Part shown: one piece after another, positions 43,953 to 52,358 of the stretch
Position numbering within the stretch: the stretch's first letter is position 1
How the letters are laid out: each line of letters begins with the position of its first letter
Assembly: GCA_949295915.1 (NCBI GenBank)
Contig: CASFNB010000008.1
Span: forward strand, 1 to 56,337
Length of the DNA stretch: 56,337 nt
Direction of reading: 5' to 3'
Source: an uncultured Pseudomonadota bacterium
GTDB lineage: Bacteria > Pseudomonadota > Alphaproteobacteria > RF32 > CAG-239
Program-made: the position numbers and the translations under genes
The notes under the pieces: generated by a model
Seen by the model: the letters and a program-made list of their open reading frames with translations, nothing else
The model's database searches: none
Told to the model about the DNA's origin: nothing

Positions 43953-44628
43953 ATTTTTTGCAGATATTATCCTCAATGGAATAATTAGTCTGATTATCAA
44001 GCTTGCCCTGTTCTACGGCAAGCTCTTTTTTAAATACATTTAAAACCTTATCATACCGATCCGTAAAAATTTGTGTCATTTCGTCAGTGGCGCGATCAAT
44101 TTCTGATAGTTTTTGAATATAAATAGGTTGCAATTCATAACCTATTTTTTGAGCAGCGACTTGAAAATACGGAACAAAATAATCCAAAGCCGCTTTGTTA
44201 ATGCGCTGATGAGTTTTTTCGTGTAACAAAACCAAATTATACTGACACGATTGTTTCGGCAACTCATTGGAAATATAAATTATCGGACGAGAAAAACCGA
44301 CAAAAACTTGAACACTCTCCGGCACCACACAGTAACCTTTTCCCCCACGCAGAGGAAGAGCCTTGGTGCCTAAAACATATTCATTATCAACGCTCACGGT
44401 TGCCAAACCGGTAGCAAAGGCACCATGCTCCTTACTGCCTATTCTGGCTGCAATCAGAGAAATGGCTTTGGTATTTTTTCTAAAATCATAAGACAATTGC
44501 CCGTATGAAGTAGAAAATTTGATTTCAGGTTCAACTTTGATATTACGGCACATATCCGCAGCTTCTGCCCCAGAAACAATTGCAGATAAAGAAAAGTAAA
44601 ATATTAACATAAATAAAATCTTTTTCAT
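43927..44628 (-). CDS. Secreted protein with HExxH zinc-protease-like motif
   Basis: A 233-residue protein with a signal peptide (KKILFMLIFYFSLSAIVSG, cleaved near AEAAD). The segment VLLHEKTHQRIN contains HEKTH, the zincin metal-binding pattern, followed by a long helix. Cys residues (MCRN, YCVV, SCQY) may be disulphide bonded. It may be a periplasmic metallopeptidase of a DUF922-like type, but the third zinc ligand is not obvious. There is no good ribosome site before either ATG (44628 or 44646). Divergent from the Gln-rich protein gene. Confidence 0.7.
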   Translation of the reverse strand: MKKILFMLIFYFSLSAIVSGAEAADMCRNIKVEPEIKFSTSYGQLSYDFRKNTKAISLIAARIGSKEHGAFATGLATVSVDNEYVLGTKALPLRGGKGYCVVPESVQVFVGFSRPIIYISNELPKQSCQYNLVLLHEKTHQRINKAALDYFVPYFQVAAQKIGYELQPIYIQKLSEIDRATDEMTQIFTDRYDKVLNVFKKELAVEQGKLDNQTNYSIEDNICKKFNAKRFRR

Positions 44629-44687
44629 ATAAACTATGTTAAACATAAATTATTAAATTATCGTTGCGATATACATGGAGAAGGATT

Positions 44688-45248
44688 ATGTATAAAATTT
44701 TTTCTGTAACTTTTGGTATTTGTTTGATAGCAGGAACAGCTCTGTCTCAAATAAATCAACCTTATGTTCGAAAAAAAATACAACCCAACTTTTTCATTCC
44801 CGAAGGTGCTCTGTCCGAAAGTCAGCCGGAAAGAGTTGGCTTGCCGCAATACAGACAAGGAAAGACAACGGTAAAGCGCATATCTAAAGAACCGGAAATA
44901 CGCCAATTAGCGCAACCGCAATATCAAGTTTCAAATCCCACCCCGATAAATCAAACCCAGAAAAACAACGTTCAACAAACACAGTCTGCCATAGAGCCTG
45001 AAACATCAGCCCAAACAAGTTCTCCTCTCTCTCAGCAGGAAACACAAACAAACACACCAAATTATCAAAAAATGTATCAAGATTATTTAAAAGATTTGGA
45101 TTCGATCGCCAAAAGCGGAAATGTTAATACAGATTACATTGATAAAGATTTAAGTTCGATGAACTCTGAAAAGCGCATTCAAATTGATAAAGAATTTAAC
45201 TCACACCGTAATGTTAAAAATGATATTTTAAAAGCTTTAGAAAACTAA
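44688..45248 (+). CDS. Secreted Gln/Thr-rich protein of unknown function
   Basis: A 186-residue protein with a signal peptide (ends GTALS before QINQPYV). The middle (about 80-130) is a low-complexity Gln/Thr/Ser/Asn stretch; the C-terminal 50 residues are a charged helix (YLKDLDSIAKSGNVNTDYID). No family is recognised. The ATG at 44688 follows GGAGAAGGA, a strong site. Single-gene unit closed by a terminator shared with the convergent atp operon. Confidence 0.72.
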   Translation: MYKIFSVTFGICLIAGTALSQINQPYVRKKIQPNFFIPEGALSESQPERVGLPQYRQGKTTVKRISKEPEIRQLAQPQYQVSNPTPINQTQKNNVQQTQSAIEPETSAQTSSPLSQQETQTNTPNYQKMYQDYLKDLDSIAKSGNVNTDYIDKDLSSMNSEKRIQIDKEFNSHRNVKNDILKALEN

Positions 45249-45250
45249 AA

Positions 45251-45286
45251 AAAACACTCGATCACAGATTATCGAGCGTTTTTTTA
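45251..45286. terminator. Bidirectional terminator
   Basis: Stem CTCGAT/ATCGAG flanked by A and T runs, between the convergent Gln-rich gene and the atp operon. Confidence 0.85.
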
Positions 45287-45299
45287 AATCTTAAGAACT

Positions 45300-45908
45300 T
45301 TATTCTGCTTTTGGTAATTTAGCAATTGAATTAATAGATTTTTCAATTAATTCATTCTGCATTTTTGCATCCAAATTTTCAGACAAAACTTTTTTCAAAA
45401 CATCAATTGTTACATTAGAAGTCATAGACACAATCTCATCCATAACTTCTGCCTGAGAAGCATTCAATCTTTCTTCGGCTTCTTTTTCTTTAACAGCCAT
45501 TTCCAGTTTTAGTTTTTCCAAACTTTCTTTTTTCAAAAGTTCAATTTCTTTTTTGGATTTTTGCAAAATTCCATTAGCTTCAGCTTCAGCATTTACAAAT
45601 TTACGTTCATATTCAACCAACAACTTTTGCGCATCATCTTTCAAATTAGCAGCATCTTCAATGCGCTTGATGATGGCATCGACACGATTTTGTAAAAGTT
45701 GCTTGGCAATTTTTCCAACCGGTCTAGCCAACAAAAGAACAACCAAAATAAAAGAAACAGCCACCCAAAAGACCGGATTTTCATAAAAAGCACCATAATG
45801 ATGAGCAGGTAAACTCACATCAGAAATCAAATTTTCGGTAGCATTAACCACGGCATTTTGTGTCATATCAATAAACTCTTTTCCTGAAGTAACCTGATTA
45901 ACAGACAT
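45300..45908 (-). CDS. atpF: ATP synthase F0 subunit b
   Basis: A 202-residue b subunit: an extracytoplasmic N-terminus of about 45 residues, one membrane helix (VFWVAVSFILVVLLLARPVG) and a long charged coiled coil that forms the peripheral stalk with b'. The N-terminal extension is longer than in E. coli. It is last in the F0 operon, 11 bp after b'. An AGGA site lies 9 bases before the ATG. In Alphaproteobacteria F0 and F1 genes are usually in separate operons, as here. Confidence 0.92.
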   Translation of the reverse strand: MSVNQVTSGKEFIDMTQNAVVNATENLISDVSLPAHHYGAFYENPVFWVAVSFILVVLLLARPVGKIAKQLLQNRVDAIIKRIEDAANLKDDAQKLLVEYERKFVNAEAEANGILQKSKKEIELLKKESLEKLKLEMAVKEKEAEERLNASQAEVMDEIVSMTSNVTIDVLKKVLSENLDAKMQNELIEKSINSIAKLPKAE

Positions 45909-45919
45909 CTTGTTTTATC

Positions 45920-46405
45920 CTAATGATTAACCACTTTTTCAATACCTTTTTTAATATCTTCGGCATCAATTTTGGTCAATTCCAGTTTTTTTACAATATC
46001 CAAAGCCCAATCTTGAGAAATGTTTTTCACTTCTTTCAAGGCTTTTTCGCGGGTTTCTTTAATTTGAGCCTCACCTTCCAAAAGTTTTGTATTCAACTTT
46101 TGTGTCAGTTCATCCTGCTTTTTGGCAATATAGACATTCATCTCTTTCCGAGCATTTTCCAAAGCCTCATTAGCATCAGCCGTAGCTTTAACCAAAGCTT
46201 CGTTATACTTTTTCAAAGACTCTTCAGCCTGCTCTTTTATTTGATGCGCTTTAACCAAATAGTCATCAATTTTGCGCTGTCTTTGTTCCAAAATATCTTT
46301 AATCTTAGGAATAAAGATTTTGCTCATTAAAAAAAGCATAAAAAAGAAACAAATACACAACCAAAAGAACTGAGAAATAAACCAAGTTGGATCTAACTGA
46401 GGCAT
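45920..46405 (-). CDS. atpG: ATP synthase F0 subunit b'
   Basis: A 161-residue b-type stalk subunit: a hydrophobic helix at about 8-28 (FISQFFWLCICFFFMLFLMS), then KIFIPKIKDILEQRQRKIDD and a coiled coil to the end. Two b-like genes in tandem after atpE are the alphaproteobacterial and phototroph pattern (b' then b), forming a heterodimeric stalk. A GGAG site lies 6 bases before the ATG. The b' gene name varies in the literature (atpF', atpG, atpX). Confidence 0.9.
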   Translation of the reverse strand: MPQLDPTWFISQFFWLCICFFFMLFLMSKIFIPKIKDILEQRQRKIDDYLVKAHQIKEQAEESLKKYNEALVKATADANEALENARKEMNVYIAKKQDELTQKLNTKLLEGEAQIKETREKALKEVKNISQDWALDIVKKLELTKIDAEDIKKGIEKVVNH

Positions 46406-46472
46406 AACAACTCCTTATAAATTCTATTTTTTGGCAGCGGATGAACCGCCGCCAAAAACCAGAAATAAGCTA

Positions 46473-46694
46473 CTATTGACCGGTAAGCATAACCAAGGCA
46501 ATAACCAAAGCATACAATGCGATAGCTTCAACGGCGGCAAAACCTGCCCAACCATAGATATCTACATCTTTTTTAACTTGCGGATTACGACCGACAGTAG
46601 AAATAATTGTAGTCCATACTTGAGACACACCCCAAGCAGCAACCATCATTGACAAAGCGCACATACCGGCGCCGATATAAGCCATAGGTTCCAT
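46473..46694 (-). CDS. atpE: ATP synthase F0 subunit c (divergent glycine motif)
   Basis: A 73-residue hairpin of two membrane helices with the RNP loop (GRNPQ) and the essential carboxylate Glu56 in FAAVEAIALY. Helix 1 is unusual: where alphaproteobacterial c subunits have closely spaced glycines, this one has SMMVAAWGVSQVW with Trp, Met and Val at glycine positions. Gln25 aligns with the Na+-ligand Gln of sodium-type c rings, but the Ser/Thr next to Glu is Ala, so proton use remains more likely. The change may alter ring size. It is in the expected place between a and b'. GGAG precedes the ATG. Confidence 0.93.
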   Translation of the reverse strand: MEPMAYIGAGMCALSMMVAAWGVSQVWTTIISTVGRNPQVKKDVDIYGWAGFAAVEAIALYALVIALVMLTGQ

Positions 46695-46768
46695 TTAATA
46701 TCTCCATATTTTAGAGCTGCAAGCAGCTTCAAACCAACAACAAACATAATTATAATCAAGCCTGCATT

Positions 46769-47491
46769 TTAATGGCTATGAATAGCATCGCTCAAATAAA
46801 TGCAGCTTAGAACCGTATAAATAAACGCTTGCAACAGGGCAATGAAAATTTCAAAGACCACGATGCAACTGTTAAATAATACAGGCACGACACCGCCCAC
46901 ACCCAAAGCCAAAACAAAACCGGCAATAATTTTCAGCATAATATGCCCAACCGTCATGTTTGCCACAAGACGAACTGTCAAGCTGAAGGGTTTGGACAAG
47001 AAAGAAATCATCTCAATCGGCATAATAAGTGGAGCCAAAGCCATCGGGATTCCGTTTGGCATAAAAGTTCTCCAATAGCCCCATTTTTTCTTTTTGATAC
47101 CGATACAAATATTAAACAACAATGCAATCAAAGACAAACCGCCAACGGCAGCCACATGAGAAGTAAACGTGAATGAATATGGAAAAAGACCGAGTAAATT
47201 ACCAAAAGCAACAAATAAGAAAATTGTAAAGATAAAAGAAAAATAGCGTAAAGCTTCAGCACCGGCATTTTCTTTCAGCAGATTGCTGATAAATTCATAA
47301 AGCGCTTCGGGAACAGACTGTGATAAAGAAGGGACAATAGTTCTTTTACGCAAACAGATGGCAAACAACAAAACTGAAACGACAACCGCCAACACCATAA
47401 ACAAAGAAGAATTGGTAAAAGAAATATCATATCCGCCGACCTTAATCGGGATAATCGGTTGGATATTAAATTGTTCCATCGGGTTAGACAA
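46769..47491 (-). CDS. atpB: ATP synthase F0 subunit a
   Basis: A 240-residue membrane protein with the essential Arg in SLTVRLVANMTVGHIML and the C-terminal helix QAFIYTVLSCIYLSDAI. It forms the two proton half-channels against the c ring. The start is TTG at 47491: a GGAG site lies 8 bases upstream inside the end of atpI, whereas the ATG at 47479 is too far from it. The 5-bp gap to atpI indicates coupling. Length is typical. Confidence 0.95.
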   Translation of the reverse strand: MSNPMEQFNIQPIIPIKVGGYDISFTNSSLFMVLAVVVSVLLFAICLRKRTIVPSLSQSVPEALYEFISNLLKENAGAEALRYFSFIFTIFLFVAFGNLLGLFPYSFTFTSHVAAVGGLSLIALLFNICIGIKKKKWGYWRTFMPNGIPMALAPLIMPIEMISFLSKPFSLTVRLVANMTVGHIMLKIIAGFVLALGVGGVVPVLFNSCIVVFEIFIALLQAFIYTVLSCIYLSDAIHSH

Positions 47492-47496
47492 AGTTT

Positions 47497-47802
47497 CTAC
47501 TCCTCACGTTGTTTTTCTTCGCTTTTAGCGAATCTATACACATTCAGGACACCGGCAGCACCGCCTAAGAACAAAAATACGACCAGCCACAGCGGCTTTG
47601 TCTGGAAGCAATCATCTAAAAAATAGCCGATAGCTCCACCGGCCAACACACCGGATAACATTTCCGTTCCCACCCGAAAACCGATTCTGGAAAAGCGAGA
47701 AAAATCAGATTCGTCAGCAATCGAATTTCTACCGGCATCTTTTTTCTTAAAAGACTTTATCCGCTCATCCAATTTTTTCAAATCTTCAGGAAGTTCCTGC
47801 AT
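47497..47802 (-). CDS. atpI: ATP synthase assembly protein AtpI
   Basis: A 101-residue protein with a basic N-terminus and two membrane helices (SGVLAGGAIGYFLDDCF, LWLVVFLFLGGAAGVL), the AtpI/AtpZ pattern. It helps c-ring assembly or Mg2+ uptake in other bacteria. It heads the F0 operon. AAGGG lies 9 bases before the ATG. Read-through from the dsbA-like gene 52 bp upstream is possible; no terminator is seen between them. Confidence 0.88.
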   Translation of the reverse strand: MQELPEDLKKLDERIKSFKKKDAGRNSIADESDFSRFSRIGFRVGTEMLSGVLAGGAIGYFLDDCFQTKPLWLVVFLFLGGAAGVLNVYRFAKSEEKQREE

Positions 47803-47854
47803 AATATCTTACCCTTAAAATATTACCGACATAGTTAAAGAAATGCTAATATTT

Positions 47855-48586
47855 TTACTTTTTATTCTCCGGCATATACTTCTGGATAAGAGCATCAAAA
47901 GTTTCATAATCCGGCGCACCATAAATAATTTCACGTCCTTTTATACTTGAAATCACAAAAGAAGGTGTGCCGCTGATTCCCAAATTGGCAATACCGAATT
48001 GACGAATTTGCATAATTTCTTCTGCTTTTTCTCTGTCAGCCAAACATTTTTCGGCATCTTCTTGCTTTAAACCATTCAAATAAGCATATTTTAAGAACAA
48101 TTCTTTGGGATTTGATACCGAGCCCCATTCTCTTTGTTTATCAAAAAGCATATCGGCCACACGGAAAAATTTGTTACCGGAAAAGCAATGTGCGAGCAAC
48201 GAAGCTTGCATAGAGTTTTTATCGAGCGGAAAATCATCAAAAATCAAACGAACGGTTCCTTTATTAATATAATTTTCCTGTAATTTCGGCAAAGTTTTCA
48301 ACTGGAACTGAGCACAATGATAACAGCCGAAAGAAGAAAATTCATAAATGGTAACTTTAGCATTATTGCTACCGAGTTGAGGTCCCCAAGGAATAAGCAG
48401 ATTCGGGGCAATTTTTCCGTCAGCGCCGACTTTTTCGGATGCTTGAGCATTTTTAACCAAAACAATACTGCCATCAGGATTCATAACATAGCCTTTTAGT
48501 GACATATACATACCGAAAGCTAAGAAAAAAACGACTAAGCCAGCCGCAATTGAGCTACATTTTTTTATAAAATTTTCTAATTTCAT
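47855..48586 (-). CDS. DsbA-like thiol:disulphide interchange protein
   Basis: A 243-residue protein with an N-terminal hydrophobic segment (IAAGLVVFFLAFGMYMSL) and a thioredoxin fold with a helical insertion. The active site is CYHC in SSFGCYHCAQFQ; the cis-Pro loop is GISGTPSFVIS. It is of the BdbD/ScsC-type DsbA group that forms or isomerises disulphides in the periplasm, where several secreted proteins in this window have paired Cys. It follows dciA by 6 bp, an arrangement common in Alphaproteobacteria. AGGG lies 5 bases before the ATG. Confidence 0.9.
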   Translation of the reverse strand: MKLENFIKKCSSIAAGLVVFFLAFGMYMSLKGYVMNPDGSIVLVKNAQASEKVGADGKIAPNLLIPWGPQLGSNNAKVTIYEFSSFGCYHCAQFQLKTLPKLQENYINKGTVRLIFDDFPLDKNSMQASLLAHCFSGNKFFRVADMLFDKQREWGSVSNPKELFLKYAYLNGLKQEDAEKCLADREKAEEIMQIRQFGIANLGISGTPSFVISSIKGREIIYGAPDYETFDALIQKYMPENKK

Positions 48587-48592
48587 TTTACC

Positions 48593-49138
48593 CTACTTTT
48601 CCTTTTTATGATTCTCATTGAATATACAATGTCCTAATTTTATTAAAATTTCTTTTAATTTTGAATTTTTAATTTCATCAGAAAGCGATTCGATATATTT
48701 TTTTTCATCATCAGTCACCAAATCTTTGGGTTTTGACTGTTCATCAACAAATTTTTCTTCAAAAGAGATAGCACTGTTTTGTATGATTTTCAAACCGCTT
48801 ACGGCGTTATAACCAAAATAAGCATTGATTTTTTCTAAAATATACTTTTCTCTATGGGCTATTTCCAAAGCAAAAGCACCGCTCGGCACTTGCAAATGCA
48901 ATATACCGTTATTTTTTTGCTCTCTCTTAAAATCAATTTTTAAAGGGAAACTGTAGTCAGCCAATTCTTTACCGACAATTTTATCCCAATTGGTCAAAAT
49001 ACTAACCTCAACAAACCCCTTTTTACCAAAAAGTTGTTTGGTAAGCGGCGCCATAGTTTTGGACAGCGCCGTCAAATCGGCAGTAATACGAGCACTTTTG
49101 GGTGCTTGCGGCAATATGTCAAAATCTTCTTCACTCAT
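48593..49138 (-). CDS. dciA: DciA-like DUF721 protein (helicase loader)
   Basis: A 181-residue protein with the DUF721/DciA core: ILTNWDKIVGKELADYSFPL, LHLQVPSGAFALEIAHREKY and INAYFGYNAVSGLKII. DciA loads the replicative helicase DnaB in bacteria lacking DnaC. The C-terminal 50 residues are charged and variable. Two in-frame ATGs (49138 and 49144) lack a clear ribosome site. It is the first gene of a run with dsbA-like and atp genes and diverges from fliO across a region with a 12-bp inverted repeat. Confidence 0.88.
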   Translation of the reverse strand: MSEEDFDILPQAPKSARITADLTALSKTMAPLTKQLFGKKGFVEVSILTNWDKIVGKELADYSFPLKIDFKREQKNNGILHLQVPSGAFALEIAHREKYILEKINAYFGYNAVSGLKIIQNSAISFEEKFVDEQSKPKDLVTDDEKKYIESLSDEIKNSKLKEILIKLGHCIFNENHKKEK

Positions 49139-49162
49139 GAGCATTAGGTTAACAACAAACTA

Positions 49163-49213
49163 TCAACAAAGCAACAGCTGTTTATTGCTTTGTTGAGATT
49201 CGTTGCTTATAAT
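49163..49213 (+). promoter_or_regulatory. fliO promoter overlapped by a 12-bp inverted repeat
   Basis: TCAACAAAGCAA (49163-49174) and its exact complement (49185-49196) flank a 10-base loop. The right arm contains TTGCTT (49185-49190), which is 17 bp from a perfect TATAAT (49208-49213), giving a strong promoter for fliO. A repeat covering the -35 looks like an operator. The left arm gives a mirrored TTGCTT towards dciA with a poorer -10. Confidence 0.7.
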
Positions 49214-49240
49214 GCAAACAAATTAAAACGAGGTTAAAAG

Positions 49241-49555
49241 ATGGATTTTATGCTACTGATAAAAGCAATTGTTTCATTACTTTTTGTTTTGGGATTATTA
49301 TTCATAACGCTTTGGGCAATAAAGTATATAGAACTTCATAGTGCCACCAGCCGTTTTTTCAAAAAAATAAACGGCAAAAAGCGTTTGGAAATTGTAGAGA
49401 TCAAGCGCATTGATGCACGCAACGCTTTGGTTTTGGTCAGAAGAGATAATCAAGAACATTTATTGTTGATAGGTCCGTCTTCCCAAATTGTTGAAAACAA
49501 CATTCCGACAAAAGCACAAAATAATGAAGGGCAAAATCATGTTAAAGAAGATTAG
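49241..49555 (+). CDS. fliO: Flagellar biosynthesis protein FliO
   Basis: A 104-residue protein with one N-terminal membrane helix (LLIKAIVSLLFVLGLLFITLW) and a small cytoplasmic domain with the FliO core KRLEIVEIKRIDARNALVLVRRD. FliO assists assembly of the FliP ring of the flagellar export gate. GAGG lies 7 bases before the ATG. Its end overlaps fliP by 17 bp. Length is typical for the short alphaproteobacterial form. Confidence 0.9.
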   Translation: MDFMLLIKAIVSLLFVLGLLFITLWAIKYIELHSATSRFFKKINGKKRLEIVEIKRIDARNALVLVRRDNQEHLLLIGPSSQIVENNIPTKAQNNEGQNHVKED

Positions 49556-50282
49556 TTTTATTGCAATTATTTTACTTTTCGGAACTTTTTGTTTTGTAGA
49601 TTCGGCTTTGGCTCAATCCATCAGCTTGAATGTCGGAGATTCGCCGGCAACGGGATCGACCACGGCGCGTATATTCAACGTGATTATGATGATAACGGTC
49701 TTATCCGTTGCGCCGTCGATATTGATAATGATGACCTCATTCACGCGGATTATTGTGGTTTTATCGGTCACGCGGAGTGCTTTGGCAACCAACTCCACAC
49801 CACCGAACATGGTGTTGATTTCTTTAGCTTTATTTTTAAGTATGTTCATCATGGCGCCCACTTTTGAAAAAGCATGGGATGAAGGCTTGCAACCCATGTT
49901 TGAAGAAAAATTGGACACCATGGAAGGTTTGGAAAAAGCCTCCGTTCCATTCAAAGAATTTATGATAAAGAATACACGTGAAAAAGATTTATTGCTTTTT
50001 CAAGATTTGAGCCAAGAAAAACCGGAAAAAATTGAAGACACCTCTTTAAAAGTTGCCATTCCGGCATTTATGATAAGCGAACTCAGACGCGCTTTTGAAA
50101 TTGGCTTTTTAATTTATGTGCCGTTTTTGATAATTGACATGGTCATCGCCTCAATTCTCATGTCCATGGGTATGATGATGTTACCGCCGACAGTGCTGGC
50201 CCTGCCGTTTAAGATTATATTCTTTGTACTGATAGACGGCTGGTATATGCTTGCCGGCTCGTTAATAAATTCATTTCATTAG
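49539..50282 (+). CDS. fliP: Flagellar export gate protein FliP
   Basis: A 247-residue protein with a cleavable signal (ends DSALA before QSISL), as is usual for FliP, and four membrane helices with family segments TSFTRIIVVLSVTRSALAT and AIPAFMISELRRAFEIGF. It forms the core of the type III flagellar export channel. The ATG at 49539 (AGGG site upstream) is chosen over 49488 because it gives the proper signal peptide. The usual fliQ and fliR are not next to it; a repeat-rich region follows. Confidence 0.96.
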   Translation: MLKKISFIAIILLFGTFCFVDSALAQSISLNVGDSPATGSTTARIFNVIMMITVLSVAPSILIMMTSFTRIIVVLSVTRSALATNSTPPNMVLISLALFLSMFIMAPTFEKAWDEGLQPMFEEKLDTMEGLEKASVPFKEFMIKNTREKDLLLFQDLSQEKPEKIEDTSLKVAIPAFMISELRRAFEIGFLIYVPFLIIDMVIASILMSMGMMMLPPTVLALPFKIIFFVLIDGWYMLAGSLINSFH

Positions 50283-50647
50283 CAAAAATGGAATTTGCTC
50301 GGCGAGAACAGGATTTTTGCCGGAACGAGGCACGGAAGATACGCCTAGAATGATGTTTGTTCGCGGCACGGACAGAGCGGCAATCAAACTTTTGCCGTCA
50401 AACACGCCGTGTTTGGCCGGCGGCAGCCAAACATTCCACACTGTCATGCTGAACTTGTTTCAGTATCTCATAAAAAAATGACCGAAAATTTTATTCGCAG
50501 TTTCTGTACTAGTCGCCCATTATACGAGCATTTACACAAGGCACTAAAAAAAGGTCGTTATGTGTGGAAAATAATAAGATTTAAGGAAAATTGTGAGCGA
50601 GCGTACATAGAGGTACGTGACCGAACAATTTATCCGTAAAATCTGTA
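50283..50647. repeat. Non-coding repeat region after fliP
   Basis: No believable gene. Contains a nested hairpin around CAAACACGCCGTGTTTG (50399-50415, enclosed by GCCG/CGGC), one 26-bp REP-like copy (50443-50468), and two loosely similar stretches beginning GACCGAA (near 50480 and 50620). The same element families occur at 7.8-8.6 kb. Confidence 0.75.
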
Positions 50648-51487
50648 TTAGTTTCCCTCAGAGCGAGCTTTTTTAAAAGCGGGGTATGTTCCCAATATAT
50701 GCACATACTCGGCAAAAAAGTTGAGCTCGGCAAGAGCATTTTGAAAAGACTTTTGCGAGGGGTGAGCTTCAGCTTCCAAATAAAATTGCGCCGAAACAAA
50801 CTTACCGTCAAGAAGATAGCTTTCAAGCTTGGTAATATTGATTCCGTTGGTTGCAAAACCACCGAGAGCTTTATAAAGGGCTGCCGGAATATTCTTGGTT
50901 TTGAAAATGAAAGATGTTATGAAATCGCCACCATCATATTCCGGTATCATATCCTCACGCGACATAATCAAAAAGCGGGTGGTGTTGTTGGAAGCATTTT
51001 CAATATTAGAGGCCAAAATATCCAAGCCGTAAATTTGACCGGCAAGTTTGGATGCAATCGCCGCCATGGTTTTATCTTGTGCTTTGGCCACATCATCACA
51101 GGATTTTGCCGTATCAATACGCGCAATCGGGGTGATATGATGATTTTTCACAAATTCGGAACATTGAGCCAGCGCTTGCGGATGCGAAGACACGGTTTTA
51201 ATATCTTCGAGCTTTGCACCTTTCACACCCAAAAGCTGATGTTCAATACGCAAAAAATATTCGCCGACAATATGCAAGCCGGTTTTAGGAAGCAAAAAAT
51301 GCACATCGGAAACACGACCTGCATTAGAATTTTCTACCGGTATCATGGCAAAATCTGCCATGCCGTTTTGCACCATATCCATAGCCAGCTCAAAAGTTTC
51401 GCAAGCAATATATTCTTGGTCGGGATAAACATTCATGGCAGCAATGTTAGAATAAGCCCCTGCCACACCTTGATAAGCAATTTTCAT
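50648..51487 (-). CDS. pheA: Prephenate dehydratase
   Basis: A 279-residue monofunctional enzyme converting prephenate to phenylpyruvate for phenylalanine synthesis. The catalytic domain (about 1-180) starts KIAYQGVAGAYSN and includes the TRF motif in NNTTRFLIM. The ACT regulatory domain has GGFATNGINITKLES; the classical ESRP is ESYL here, as in other alphaproteobacterial forms. There is no chorismate mutase domain. The ATG at 51487 has GAGGG 9 bases upstream. It follows kdsB by 15 bp, a gene pair also found together in other Alphaproteobacteria. Confidence 0.95.
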   Translation of the reverse strand: MKIAYQGVAGAYSNIAAMNVYPDQEYIACETFELAMDMVQNGMADFAMIPVENSNAGRVSDVHFLLPKTGLHIVGEYFLRIEHQLLGVKGAKLEDIKTVSSHPQALAQCSEFVKNHHITPIARIDTAKSCDDVAKAQDKTMAAIASKLAGQIYGLDILASNIENASNNTTRFLIMSREDMIPEYDGGDFITSFIFKTKNIPAALYKALGGFATNGINITKLESYLLDGKFVSAQFYLEAEAHPSQKSFQNALAELNFFAEYVHILGTYPAFKKARSEGN

Positions 51488-51502
51488 CTTCGACACCCTC
51501 AA

Positions 51503-52276
51503 TTATTTAATATATTTCAAAGCTTCTTTCAATTCTTCGGGTGTATTAATATCAGCCGGAGCGCGCTCATCCAAAACCATTTTGGTAATCACTTTAGCGC
51601 GAATGGTCATACCATTTTCAAGAGCACGGAGTTGCTCCAAAGATTCGCGATTTTCCAAAACCCCAACCGGATATTCCACAAATTTCTTCAAAGATGCGGC
51701 TTTGTAAACATAAATTCCGATATGGTGATACAAATCTTGATTCTTGCATTTTTCGGGATTACGGGTAAACGGAGCAACGGCACGTGTAAAGTAGAGGCAG
51801 CGACCTTCGGTCTCACCTTCGCGCAACCCCATCACGATTTTAACATTGGTCGGATTTTCGGCATCGGCTTGAGTTTTGAAAACCATACCGCATGTTGCAA
51901 TATCACAATCGGTACGTTCAATCATCTCAATGAGCTCGTTATTAACGGCAGGATCAACATTCAAACCATCGCCTTGGAAATTAACCACAATATCATATTT
52001 GCTGCCATCGGGGTCAATTTGTTTCAAAGCAGCGGCAATACGGTCTGTTCCGGAAGGAAGAGACGGATCGGTCAAAATGGCTTGAGCCCCGAATTTTGCA
52101 CATTCATCAACAATAGATTGATCACCGGCGGCAACAATCACATCACCGGGGACTATCCGACGTACATTTTCATAAACGCGGTGAATAAGTGTTTTTCCGT
52201 TAATATCAATCAAAGGTTTATTCGGCAGGCGTGTTGAAGCCATGCGGGTTGGAATCATCGTCACAATTTTAGACAT
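51503..52276 (-). CDS. kdsB: 3-deoxy-manno-octulosonate cytidylyltransferase
   Basis: A 257-residue CMP-KDO synthetase, activating KDO for lipid A-core assembly. Nucleotide-binding motif PTRMASTRLPNKPL at the N-terminus, then NFQGDGLNVDP and HHIGIYVYKAASLKKF. Its presence shows the cell makes KDO-containing LPS. Length is typical. An AAGGA site precedes the ATG. Divergent from queA across 82 bp. Confidence 0.96.
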   Translation of the reverse strand: MSKIVTMIPTRMASTRLPNKPLIDINGKTLIHRVYENVRRIVPGDVIVAAGDQSIVDECAKFGAQAILTDPSLPSGTDRIAAALKQIDPDGSKYDIVVNFQGDGLNVDPAVNNELIEMIERTDCDIATCGMVFKTQADAENPTNVKIVMGLREGETEGRCLYFTRAVAPFTRNPEKCKNQDLYHHIGIYVYKAASLKKFVEYPVGVLENRESLEQLRALENGMTIRAKVITKMVLDERAPADINTPEELKEALKYIK

Positions 52277-52358
52277 AAAGCAACATCCTTATAAAAATTA
52301 AACTTGCAGATAGGGTTTGTATATAATATAAAGACAAAAAAATAAAGGACTAAAGACA

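Noticed and set aside
50409..50639. 76-codon plus-strand reading frame
   Set aside because: It lies across the hairpin and REP-like repeats, has no ribosome site and the protein has no recognisable features.
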